64,000 bases of DNA from Pseudorasbora parva (Eukaryota > Chordata > Actinopteri > Cypriniformes > Gobionidae), in assembly GCF_024679245.1 (NCBI RefSeq), contig NC_090174.1:13883350-13947349 (forward strand), in the 5' to 3' direction. Shown in pieces: positions 54,408-64,000 of this stretch (position 1 is the stretch's first letter; the number at the start of each line of letters is the position of its first letter). The notes under the pieces were generated by a model that was not told where the DNA came from, made no database searches, and was given only the letters and a program-made list of their open reading frames with translations. The position numbers were made by a program, and so were the translations under genes.

Positions 54408-54529
54408 TTCTTATTTTTATTTGTGAAAGTTATTCATCCACACACTAGTTATAAAAAGGTTATATATTTTTATAATTAGAAATATAAAATACTGTGTTTG
54501 TGCGTGCGTGCACGTGTGTAAATGTTGTT
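54408..54529. repeat. direct repeat, copy 1 (pair with 57348-57462)
   Basis: TTATTTTTATTTGTGA..TATAAAAAGGTTATA..TTTTTATAATTAGAAATATAAAATAC..GTGCGTG..CACGTGT recurs about 2.94 kb to the right with small changes. Confidence 0.8.
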
Positions 54530-54533
54530 TTAA

Positions 54534-55128
54534 AGGTCCCGTTCTTTGTGTGTTTTCGAAGCTTTGATTGTTTACAGTGTGTAATATAACATGAGTTCAT
54601 GTTTCGCGTGTGAAAAAAAAAAAAAAAGAAGTATTTCTCACACAATTTGCTTATCTGTACAGCGCTGTTTTCTCTGTCCTAAAAACGGCCTGATGATTTT
54701 CTTGTTCTATGAAGTCCCTCCTTTAGAAATACGTAACGAGTTCTGATTGGGCCAGCACTTCCCGTGTTGTGATTGGACAGCAGCTTAGCGCACTTTGCCC
54801 AGAAAGGTCCCGCCTCTTACGGGGAGATGCAAGCGCTGAATGCTTCACGTGGAAGAGCAACAAGACCACGCCCCCTATTTTGCGTGTTCTTGTGGGCGGA
54901 GGGTTAGTCAACAAATGGTTCTAGTGACGTCTTTCATGAAGGAAGTGCAGGTCTGTAGTCCAAACCGGCCGTTCGCTGTAGGCTTTGAAAGGGAATTTCT
55001 GTTAAATAAAATATCTCGCTTGGCATTGAAATTTGAGCTTTATAATTTTACAGGTATTATTTAAGCTCTAACAGCAACATTACACACTAACTAAAGTTTG
55101 AAAGATGGAATCACGAAGAACAGGACCT
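54534..55128. mobile_element. TTAA-flanked MITE (AGGTCC ends)
   Basis: TTAA at 54530-54533 and 55129-55132. Termini AGGTCCCGTTCTTTGTG and (rc) AGGTCCTGTTCTTCGTG match at 15 of 17 positions. 595 bp, no transposase. Confidence 0.8.
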
Positions 55129-55132
55129 TTAA

Positions 55133-56330
55133 GAAAATAAATAAAGAAATGTTACAGCTTTTGATGTTTCTGGACTTTAAATACATTTTTGTACTTATGT
55201 ATTTGCAGGAAGGAAAATGGTACTTGATAAAGCATTCTTACATAAATTACTGACTAAAATCTATTTTTGATATTACAAATCACCCCTCTATTGTTCATCA
55301 AAATTCTGATGTTTGCATATAGACAACTTGTCTTCACAGGTCATCACTAAATTAATACCTATCGCTTCTAGAGAAGACAATACCTTTAAAGGACCACCTG
55401 AGCAGCATACACACAAATTACAATGCAAATAGTTTGACAATTGGTTCTGTGATGTCTCCTGGTCTGCCTAAAGATGTGCGTGTGTGCATTACTGTTCAGC
55501 ACAATTCATTTCTGTCACCTCCTTGAGTGCTTCATGTTTTCGTCCTCTACGTGCTCAAGTAGAACAGCACTGTGACCGTGATCACCAGGCAGAGTCTATC
55601 CGTCACCTCAACCTCTTCATCAATCCATCCTCTCCTCTCAAATCCTGCCTCTACATCCTGCATATTTCTTCTCTATACCTCTCCAAATGCAGCACAGTAT
55701 ATGCTGGAACCCTTAAAACCTCCTCAGAAATGATAACTGTGAGTGCTCAAGGAAAAGAAAACAATAGAAGGACTACAGCGAAAAGATCAGTGTATTCAAG
55801 TCATCATGTGTTCCAGTCTTGATTTTGTAGAACTGTTAATTCCCCATTTAGGTCTAAAATATCTAGATTTTTTTTTTAAGGTAGTTCGCTTAAATTAAAA
55901 ATATAATTTGCTCCAAATATGTGTGATTCTCTTAAGAGGACATAGTTTAGCAGAATGTTCAAGCTCTGTGAATAAGAAAGTGAATATTGACTGCTATTGT
56001 CAAGCACCAAAAAAAAAAAAAAAAAAAAACCCACAATACTACTACTAGTCTTCTAAAGCCATTTGATAATTTTGTGTTGACAGACTAAAATGAAGGAGAC
56101 AGAAAAGCACTGGCGATTAACCTATGGAACCTTGGTTCCACGTCTGTATAAAGAAAAAAACAAGGTAATTGTGACCTCACAATGTGTGCGATTTTTACTC
56201 TAGACCATGCAATTGCAAATCGAATCAGGCATAACAATGACCACTGACAGGTGAAGTAAATAACACTGATTCTCTCATCATCACAACATCCCTTCTATTG
56301 GGTAAAATATATATTAGGGAGAAAGTGAAC
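55133..56330. other. intergenic, nothing recognised
   Basis: A 112-codon ORF at 55484-55822 has no recognised motif and no support. An A run lies at 56009-56028. Confidence 0.5.
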
Positions 56331-56620
56331 ATTTTGTCCTCAGAGTTGATGCGTTAGAAGCAGGAAAAATGAGCAATCATAAGGATAACCAAGTTTGACA
56401 AGGGCCAAATTGTTATGGCACGGAGGAATGGAAGAAGGTCTGATGAATCACGTTTTCTTTTACGTCACATGGCTGGCCGGGCGCGTGTCCATCACTTACA
56501 TAGGGAACACATGGCACCAGGATGCACTATGGGAAGTAGGCAAGCAGTGTGATGTTTCAGGCAATATTCTGCTAGGAAACCTTGGGTCCTTCCTTCCGTG
56601 TGGATACTGACTTGCATCAC

Positions 56621-57341
56621 CTACACTATATTGCCAAAAGTATTGGGGATCCCTTTCAAATCATTAAATTTGGGTATTCCAATCACTTACATGGCCACAG
56701 GTGTATAAAATCAAGCACCTAGCAGACTGATTCTACAAACATTTGTAAAAGAATGGGTCGCTCCCAAATGCTCAGTAAATTCAAGCGTGATTTCTCTGTC
56801 TGGCAATCCAATGGACGAGTCTGGGTTTGGCAGTTAAGAGGAGAACTGTAACTGCCTGATTGTATTGTGCCAAGTGTAAAGTTTGGTGGAGGGGGGGGGG
56901 TCAGGGGTTGGGCTTGGCCCCTTAGTTCCAGTTAAAGGAATTCAATGCGCCAGCATACCAAGACATTTTAGACAATTTTATGATCCCAACTTTTGAGGCA
57001 TGACATGACTGCACACCAATGAACAAAGCAAGGTCTATAAAGATATGGAGGGAAAAGCAAGGTCTATAAAGATATGGAGGGAAAAGCAAGGATGAGCAAA
57101 TTTGGTGTGGAGGAACTTGACCTCAACCCAATAGATCACCTTTGGGTTAAATTAAAGCGGAGACTGCGAGCCAGGCCTTCTTGTCCAACATCAGTGCCTC
57201 ACAAATACACTTCTCTTCCCAGAAGAGTTAAAGTTGTTATAGCTGCAAAGGGTGAGGCAGCTCTATATAAACCCTACGGATTAAGAATGGGAAGTTCATG
57301 TGCATGTAAGGGCAGATGTCCCAAAACTTTTGGCAATATAG
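56621..57341 (+). mobile_element. Tc1-type MITE with inverted ends CACTATATTGCCAAAAG
   Basis: Left CACTATATTGCCAAAAGTAT and right (rc) CACTATATTGCCAAAAGTTT are inverted termini. The middle keeps start and end pieces of a transposase gene (ATGGGTCGCTCCCAAATG; CTCAACCCAATAGATCACC) with a large deletion, and a direct repeat of AAGCAAGGTCTATAAAGA near 57027-57090. Confidence 0.8.
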
Positions 57342-57347
57342 TGCACT

Positions 57348-57462
57348 TATTTTTATTTGTGAGTTTTTCATCCATACAGTAATTATAAAAAGGTTATACA
57401 TTTTTATAATTAGAAATATAAAATACAGTTGTGCGTGTGTTACACGTGTATAAACGTTGTTC
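57348..57462. repeat. direct repeat, copy 2 (pair with 54408-54529)
   Basis: See copy 1. It lies directly right of the Tc1-type MITE, inside the broken Tc1 transposon. Confidence 0.8.
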
Positions 57463-57762
57463 AAGAATGTTCGAGCTCTGTGTTTGCAGACCATGTACAC
57501 CCTCATGCAAACAGTATTCCCTGGTGGCTGTGTCCTCTTTGAACAGGATAATCCGCCCTGCCCCAAAGCAAAAATGGTTCAGAAATGGAGTAGACCAACA
57601 ATGAGTTAGAGGTGTCGACTTGGTCTCCAAATTCCACAGATCTCAATCCATTCAAGCATCTGTGAGATGTGCTGAACAAACAAGTCCGAACCATGGAGGC
57701 CCCACCTCGAAACTTACAGGAATTAAAGGATCTGTTGCTAACATCCAAAATTACATTTACAT

Positions 57763-58460
57763 AACATTTACAGTTTGGGAATGGTTATTTTGACATGTTT
57801 GATTAGAACTGTGACTGATTGCATTGATCATCTGAAGTGCACACGCTGGAACAGCACTCCTTAAAGTCAAAGCGAAAACAATTTAAATCACTAGCACACA
57901 TTGGTTTTAGTAGTATTGCATTTTAGATTGTTTATTCGTATATGTATAGTGCATTAATAATTTTTTTTCTTGCAAGTGCTCAGTGGTATCTCAGTGCCAG
58001 ATACCACAGCACACCTTCAGGGGTCTAGTGGAGTCCATGCCTCCAAGTCAGGGCTGTTTTGGCAGCAAAAGGGGGACCAACACAATATTAGGAAGGTGGT
58101 CATAATTTTATACCTGATCGGTGTTATAAACTCGCAATTGAGGAAATGTCTTTTCCTCAGAATTGGACTTTATAATTTGCACTTTTAATTTTATATCTCT
58201 TAATTCTGAGTAAAGAAGTCAGAATTCCCAGATTTAAACTTGCACTTGCAAGAAAAAAAAATATTAATGCACTATACATATACGAATAAACCATCTAAAA
58301 TGCAATACTACTAAAACCAATGTGTGCTAGTGATTTAAATGATGTTTTCGCTTTGACTTTAAGGAGTGCTGTTCCAGCGTGTGCACTTCAGATGATCAAT
58401 GCAATCAGTCACAGTTCTAATCAAACATGTCAAAATAACCATTCCCAAACTGTAAATGTT
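57763..58460. repeat. large inverted repeat, arms about 217 bp
   Basis: The arm 57763-57979 returns as reverse complement at 58243-58460 and looks nearly identical (AACATTTACAGTTTGGGAAT at each outer end; GCAAGTGC at each inner end). The 263-bp loop holds the 3' end of the broken Tc1. It could be a fold-back element, or two insertions of one element in opposite orientation. Confidence 0.9.
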
Positions 58461-58569
58461 TAGCTCATCCAAAAATGTAATTTTGGAAGGAATAGAGGCT
58501 TCCTTCCATCTCCCGAACTGCATCTCTGGAGCTTAGCCAAAGCATTCTAGCTGTTCTTCTTTACCCTTC

Positions 58570-58809
58570 TCACCGAGGCTCTTCTCCCCCGATATAGCTC
58601 AGTTTGGTCGGACGGCCAGCTCTAGGAAGGGATCTGGTCGCCCCAAATGTCTTCCATTTAAGGATTATGGAGGCCACTGCGCTCTTAGGAACCTTAAGTG
58701 CAGCAGAACATTTTTTGTAACCTTGCCCAGATCTGTGCCTTGGCACAATTCTGTCTCTGAGCTCTTCAGGCAGTTCCGTTGACCTCATGATTCTCATTTG
58801 CTCTGACAT
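58570..58809 (-). pseudogene. Tc1-like transposase N-terminus
   Basis: 79 codons: MSEQMRIMRSTELPEELRDR, then SGQGYKKCSAALKVPKSAVA and SIILKWKTFG..RAGRPTKLS. This is the paired-like helix-turn-helix region of a salmonid/cyprinid Tc1 transposase. It ends prematurely; no DDE domain follows. Confidence 0.85.
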
Positions 58810-59994
58810 GCACTGTGAGCTGTAAGGTCTTATGTGCCTTTCCTAATCAAGTCCAATCAATATAATCAAACACAGCTGAACTCAAATGAAGGTGTAGAAC
58901 CATCTCAAGGATGATCAGAAGAAATGGACAGCACCTGAGTTAAATATATGAGTGCCACAGTAAAGGGTCTGAATACTTAAGGCTGATTTATACTTCTAAG
59001 CTGGACCTACGCTGCATTCTCTACGCCGTAGAGTTACGCTTTGTTTTTCATTTATACTTTGTGTTGTTGCCCTCGTCAATATGCAATTGACCTATCGGTA
59101 AGACCCTCCCCCCTTAGTTACTGTTGCTAACTCGGACAAACAAACAGATTTGCTATGTCTTACAATGACAGCTGTCAGTGTGAAAACCTCATAAGATGTT
59201 TTTGGACAAAAAAATGTAGCGTATACCCCGTCTAAACGATGAACATACTTTACTGATGGTTTATGAAGTTGATTACATTGTTTTTCACTACAAAAAAATT
59301 AAAATTAAAATTAAAAAAAAGAGCGGGACAAACATTAACGTCTCATTGACACGTTATCTGTACCTGCAAAACAACTCCAATAAACTGCGTGCAAGCTCTC
59401 CCTTTCACTACCCGTAAACTATAATACGCATCAAAATAATAGTCCCTCTTTATAACCCAGATAATGTAGACCTTCAAATTTAACCTCAAAATGACCTCAA
59501 ATTAAAAAAAAACATTTGATTAACCTTGCCATAGTTAAATAACAACAGTTCAGTACATGGACATCACATACAATGAGTCTCAAACACCATTGCCTCTTCC
59601 TTCATATGTAAATCTTTTTAGTGAAAAAGACCATGGGAAAAACAGGCTATTTTCAACATAACGCCACGTGACAACCACTGGGATCCTTAATATGTACGCC
59701 CCCAACATTTGCATGTCAGCCCATGTTCATTTTCAGGCGGAACTGCGCATCTTCTGAATCATCAGTTCAGCAGATAAACAAGCATCACGCTAGGACAGCG
59801 AAAACGGCAGATAATGGAAATAAATGTCATGTTCCAGGCTGTGCAGGGGAAGTGAGGACTTTTCATACCATTCCCACAGATAAACAATGTCAAAAGTCAT
59901 GGTTGATGTTTATTTACAATTGGATACCGCAACAAGTTTTTCCTTTGCTCGGCCCATTTTACCATAGAGAGTTTTTCTAACCTGAGGCAATATA

Positions 59995-61694
59995 CAGTGA
60001 GGAAAATAAGTGTTTGAACACCCTGTTATTGTGTAAGTTCTCCCACTTGGAAATCATGGAGGGGTTTGAAATTGTCATCATAGGTGCATATCCACTGTGA
60101 GAGACAATCTAAAAAAATACCCAGAAATCATAACATATGTCTTTTTTAAGTATTTAATTGTATGACACCGCTGCAAATAGGTATTTGAAGACCTGTCTAT
60201 CAGCTAGAATTCTGACCCTCAAAGACCTGTTAGTCTGCCTTTAAAATATCCACCTCTACTCCATTTATTATCCTAAATTAGATACACCTGTTTAAGGTCG
60301 TTAGATGCACAAAGACAGTAAGAATCCAACTACTAACATGGCCAAGTACAAAGAGCTGTCAAAAGACACTGAGACAAAATTGTACACCTCCGCAAGGCTG
60401 GAAAGGGCTACGGGGAAATTGCCAAGCAGCTTGGTGAAAAAAGGTCCACTGTTGGAGCAATCATTAGAAAATGGAAGACGCTAAACATGACTGTCAATCT
60501 CCCTCAGAATGGGGCTCCATGCAAGATCTCATCTCGTGGGGTCTCAATGATCCTAAGAAAGGTGAGAAATCAGCCCAGAACTACACGGTAGTAGCTGGTC
60601 AATGACGTGAAAAGAGCTGGGACCACTGTTTCCAAGGTTACCACTGTTTCCACTGTGCAATTTTGGCCACGATTTGGCCGTCTGGGACAAATTTAGCAAA
60701 TCCTAAAAGATTCCTCAGATCCTAGGCTAAAATCTGACGTCTTTGGTCGCTAGTTTGACATGTTCACCGGCAGCCGATTAATGAGCGCTGCGATCAAATT
60801 TTACCTCAGACGAAATTCTGGCAGTGTCAGGAGATTTGGCACACAATCCTGCAGTGTGACTTCTCCTACGACGACAGTCAAATATCTCTTTTTCAAGACA
60901 AACTATGACCAAAACGAGAGCTAGAGATTTCTTTGTAGCCAGCATTTCAGTCCCGCGTGTAATGCAGCTCACTGTCACTGAACGCGTCATTCATTGATGA
61001 TATAAAACTCCGGGTGAGTTTTCTTGCGCGCGTCCGTTTTTAGCGCGCCTTAACTATCGTGCAGTCTGACATTAATGTCAACATGTTCGAAGGAAGAAAA
61101 ATGATGAATGCCATCCCAAGAACACCATCCCTACTGTGAAGCAGGGGGGTGGTAGCATCATGCTTTGGGGGTGTTTTTCTGCGCATGGGTCAGGGCGACT
61201 ACACTGTATTAAGGAGAGGATGACCGGGCCCATGTATTGCGAGATTTTGGGGAACAACCTTCTTCCCTCAGTTAGAGCATTCAAGATGGGTCGAGGCTGG
61301 GTCTTCCAACATGGCAATGACCCGAAGCACACAGCCAGGATAAACAAGGAGTGGCTCTGTAGAAGCATATCAAGGTTCTGGCGTGGCCAAGACAGTCTCC
61401 AGACCTAAATATTATACATTATGGAAAATAATGTAAAAATACATATATTAATATTATTTGAAAATAAATAATATTAACATTAATTTTCTCAGGTGTTCAA
61501 TTACTTATTTGCATCTATATCATACAAATAAATAGTTAAAAAAATCATACATTGTGATTTCTGATTTTTTTTTTTTTTTGATTATGTCTCACAGTGGACA
61601 TGCACCTACGATGACAATTTCAGACCCCTCCATGATTTCTAAGTTGGAGAACTTGCAAAATAGCAGGGTGTTCAAATACTTATTTTCCTCACTG
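59995..61694 (+). mobile_element. Tc1-like transposon with its own insertion
   Basis: Termini CAGTGAGGAAAATAAGTGT and (rc) CAGTGAGGAAAATAAGTAT, flanked by TA. Same family as 20712-22062. The transposase start (60339) is frameshifted. About 430 bp of unrelated sequence (about 60650-61078) interrupts it between the DNA-binding and catalytic parts. Confidence 0.85.
61136..61408 (+). pseudogene. Tc1-like transposase, catalytic-domain fragment
   Basis: 90 codons with [20 protein letters not shown] and [18 protein letters not shown], the region around the second aspartate (NDPKHTA) of the DDE domain. The first aspartate segment is lost upstream and the frame ends before the third acidic residue. 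Confidence 0.85.
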
Positions 61695-62814
61695 TAGCAG
61701 GATTTGCTCAGCGTCTGATACTGAAGGAAGGGCAGATTCCAACCGTATTCCTGCAAACAGTAAGTAGTGATTTTATCCACTTATTGACTGTCGAACCCAT
61801 TTCGGATTAAATTGAAAGATTCTTAGTAAGACAACATTACGATAATATCCCCCGTGTTGTCTAGATCTAACGCAAGATGCTAAAGTATAACAATTGGAAA
61901 CTCCCAAGTAGCTCACATAGTTTGTCAAATGACAAAGGTTAATATTATTTCCTACCAGTGGTGTCATAAAATACAACAGTAGATATGCATGTTGATCCCT
62001 TTTTGCTTGAAATCGAAATTAGCTAATATTTCATCATCAACAACTCAGAAGCTAACCACATTTTCCTACTACTGTTTAGTTGCTTACAGATCGCTCACTC
62101 GAGCCTTGTAGCCAACGTCACTTTCACCATCTAAGTTTAAATGAAAGTAATTTGACAAGGCTTCAAGTCAATTTGTTAAATAAATATACATTTTTGAGAA
62201 CTGAAGTATGATTATTTTGCAGCGGGTTATTAGTAAACATCACACTATTTTGAGTGGCTTCTACATTACTTTGTTTGGCTACATAAATCTATACTCAACT
62301 ATACACAGTGGATCTATGTATTTATTCACGAACATAGAATCTCTGGACTGCAAAATATTGTCTTATATAGCAGATATAGGATGAAATTATAATTTCTGGA
62401 CACACGTACTCCTATCGCAGATTTATTTATTTATAGACCAGAGGGAGGGGTTCTGGCAGACCAATCACGGCACTTGCGGTCTGCGTCAGGGTACGGCGTA
62501 TGTAACGCCGACGTATAAATTGAGCTAAATTGAGCAAAAATGTCAAAAATTCTGTGTCAGTATGGAGGACTGTGTGTACATTAATGAGAAAAGGCATTAA
62601 CTTAAATGATTTTAGCAAACGGCTGCAATATAACGGAGTAAAAAAATGTAAGGGGCCTGAATACTTTCCATACACAATGTATACATTTAAGATTTTTAAA
62701 CAAATTATCATCAATGTTGGAAACAGTTGTCCTGCTTAATACTTTTGTAGAAACTGTGATGCATATTTTTTATTGGGGAATGAGAGCAGCATTTTCAAAA
62801 AAGCAGCATTTATT

Positions 62815-62817
<3 letters not shown>

Positions 62818-62907
<90 letters not shown>
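62818..62907. repeat. (AT)n microsatellite
   Basis: About 90 nt of AT repeat; produces meaningless IYIYIY frames. Confidence 0.97.
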
Positions 62908-62910
<3 letters not shown>

Positions 62911-63279
62911 TTTGTAAGATTATAAATTGATTTACTGTCTCTTTTGATCAATTTATTGTGCCATAGCTGATTAAAAATTTATAAAATAAATAAAACAAAG
63001 TTTGAACAGTAGTATATGCTGCTTAATATGAAAACATTATGTCACTCATATGCCAATAAACAAAAAATATTGCTACAAAACACCTGATATGTACAACTGT
63101 CTTTGTAGAACCATGGGAAAACATAAAAATATGAGAAGGGGGATTAAAAGTGAAATCTTTGAAATGTGAGTGTTTGTGTATTTGCATATCTCCAGAGTGT
63201 GTTTGATTAGCCTGTTCTCTGTTTGAGGAGGATTACTGTTGGCTGACAGGACAGAGAAACACACAACTGAGCCATTAAT

Positions 63280-63320
63280 TAAACGCACGCGCACGCACAC
63301 ACACGCACGCACACACACAC
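63280..63320. repeat. (CA)n-rich tract
   Basis: Imperfect ACGC/ACAC repeat. Confidence 0.85.
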
Positions 63321-63388
63321 CTTACTGCTGGTGTCCTTACAGAACAGTAATACAGTAAGAAAAAAGCCCAGTCAAATTTGACAATTAA

Positions 63389-63700
63389 AAGGACAGTTCA
63401 CTCAAAAATGAAAGTTCTGTCATCATGTATTCATCTTTATATTGTTCAAAACCCATTTTTTCCTCAAAGAACACAAAATGAAACATTTAGCAAATTGTTA
63501 TAGCTGTTACAAAGACAGTTTGAGTCTGTTCCCCACACACAGAAATCTGTATATAGAAGTAAATATAGTTTACAATGCATGTAAACTGCTTATCTGGTGC
63601 TTCTTTGTCCTTTTTCTACTTTCCCTGTATGGAAAACAGCAGCTGAGATATTCTGTTAAATATCTTGTGTTCCACCACAGTATGAATAAAATAAGTACAA
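63389..63700. mobile_element. truncated GTTCACCCAAAAAT-family MITE
   Basis: TTAA at 63385-63388, then AAGGACAGTTCACTCAAAAA and a middle typical of the family (CTTGTGTTCCACCACAG near 63664). No right terminus. Confidence 0.6.
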
Positions 63701-63825
63701 GTAAATTATAAGCATTTTCGTTCTCATGTTAACTCCACAGATGATTAAAAAAAAACTGTATTTATCATATGAATATGATTTTTCAGGAGAAAAAGAAAAT
63801 CAGACATGGGAAGAACAACACTCAC

Positions 63826-63882
63826 CGGGCATCATCACTCATGCTGCTATTATCCATAGGAGCCATGAAATTCATCAGCTTA
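63826..63882 (-). other. weak candidate minus-strand exon of a neighbouring gene
   Basis: On the minus strand, TTTCACATTCACAG precedes 57 nt that read KLMNFMAPMDNSSMSDDA in one frame, followed by CG|GTGAGT. Good splice borders and length divisible by three make an exon possible. I do not recognise the peptide; chance is a real alternative. Confidence 0.25.
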
Positions 63883-64000
63883 CTGTGAATGTGAAACCTG
63901 ACAAGAAGTTTGAAAGAATGATAAGTATAAACACAAAGTCTTGAGTAAACTGAATTGTGATGTTTCATTGTGAGTGATTTTGAACTCATTTACATGACAA

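Larger units (their letters stand above)
56340..58125 (+). mobile_element. Tc1-like transposon broken by two insertions
   Basis: Transposase-like sequence appears in three pieces in order: about 56360-56618 (GGAATGGAAGAAGGTCTGAT, CACATGGCACCAGGATGCAC), about 57475-57745 (GACCATGTACACCC, GCCCTGCCCCAAAGCAAAAA, CACAGATCTCAATCCATTC) and about 57990-58125 (AGATACCACAGCACACCTTC, CAGGGCTGTTTTGGCAGC). The gaps are a second Tc1-type element with adjoining repeat, and the left arm of a fold-back. Pseudogene. Confidence 0.7.
59735..61760 (+). pseudogene. THAP-like zinc-finger exon split by a Tc1 insertion
   Basis: The left part (about 59735-59990) reads NGNKCHVPGCAGEVRTFHTI, then CQKSWLMFIYN, then (after a one-base shift) LCSAHFTIESFSNLRQ. 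The right part (61697-61759) reads AGFAQRLILKEGQIPTVFLQ and ends at ACA|GTAAGT, a good splice donor. Together these give the C..C....W....C..H pattern (C2CH) and the C-terminal basic/AVPTI-like end of a THAP DNA-binding domain, which binds DNA in transposases such as P element or Kolobok and in THAP proteins. It is disabled by a frameshift and by the Tc1 at 59995-61694. Confidence 0.6.
58980..62525. mobile_element. DNA transposon with THAP-like exon, inserted in Tc1
   Basis: Left GGCTGATTTATACTTCT..CTACGCCGTAG and right (rc) CTCAATTTATACGTC..CATACGCCGTACC are related inverted ends. GACCAATCACGGC and GAGGGAGGGGTTCTGG near the right end belong to a family I recall from fish. Inside are a THAP-like first exon and a complete Tc1. 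Superfamily not certain. Confidence 0.55.
58490..62687 (-). mobile_element. 5' half of a Tc1-like transposon split by a 3.5-kb insertion
   Basis: Minus-strand transposase start at 58809, upstream sequence to 58979 (CAGTAAAGGGTCTGAATACT), then, after the insertion, 62526-62687 (AAAATGTCAAAAATTCTGTG..GGCCTGAATACTTTCC) as the rest of its long terminal repeat. The C-terminal half of the element is missing on the left. Confidence 0.7.

Noticed and set aside
55484..55822. 112-codon ORF as a gene
   Set aside because: No motif, low-complexity Ser/Leu composition, no splice or promoter context.
62714..62951. ORFs made of IY repeats on both strands
   Set aside because: Translations of an (AT)n microsatellite; the same applies at 19717-19917.
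63726..63944. Plus-strand 72-codon ORF preceded by TTTTTCAG
   Set aside because: No recognised family, ends with a stop without a poly(A) signal in view. The antisense reading with two splice borders seemed slightly better.

Overview
This is a vertebrate, almost certainly teleost and probably cyprinid, nuclear window. The evidence is intron-split coding sequence with GT/AG borders, a fish-like acetyl-CoA carboxylase gene, and dense fish DNA-transposon families: Tc1-like elements, hAT and TTAA-flanked MITEs, and palindromic MITEs resembling repeats common in zebrafish and carp. Family names come from memory of typical sequences and were not checked against a database.

Only one host protein-coding gene is well supported: the 3' half of acetyl-CoA carboxylase alpha (acaca, ACC1) on the + strand. 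Twenty-five consecutive exons from 13907 to the stop codon at 49812 join in one open frame of about 1102 residues. They match roughly residues 1245-2346 of the mammalian enzyme: the end of the central domain, the whole carboxyltransferase domain and the C-terminal tail. The biotin carboxylase and biotin carrier exons must lie left of the window. The 3'UTR runs to an AATAAA at 50967.

Region 1-13906 is intronic for acaca. It holds simple repeats, five tandem copies of a GC-rich double-hairpin motif (593-898), and two head-to-tail arrays (903-8600 and 8898-12090) with seven copies in all of a unit of about 1.55 kb. Each unit ends in a tRNA-like segment with A-box and B-box sequences followed by a GGGGCTTGGCCCC terminus, which is the inverted counterpart of the left-end motif. 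Two adjacent copies look identical.

The acaca introns are packed with mobile elements: a full-length Tc1 with transposase remnant (20712-22062), a hAT MITE with an 8-bp target duplication (22176-22635), a piggyBac-like element (35200-36014), many TTAA-flanked elements with different termini, large fold-back elements, and L2-like LINE fragments. Two intron features touch splice sites: a second in-frame donor 21 nt after exon 8, and a (TG)44 tract 25 nt after the exon 24 donor.

From 51000 to 64000 there is no confident host gene. It is a graveyard of nested transposons: Tc1 copies broken by other insertions, a 217-bp-arm inverted repeat, and a 3.5-kb element carrying a THAP-like first exon that is itself split by a Tc1. 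A weak candidate minus-strand exon sits at the right edge.
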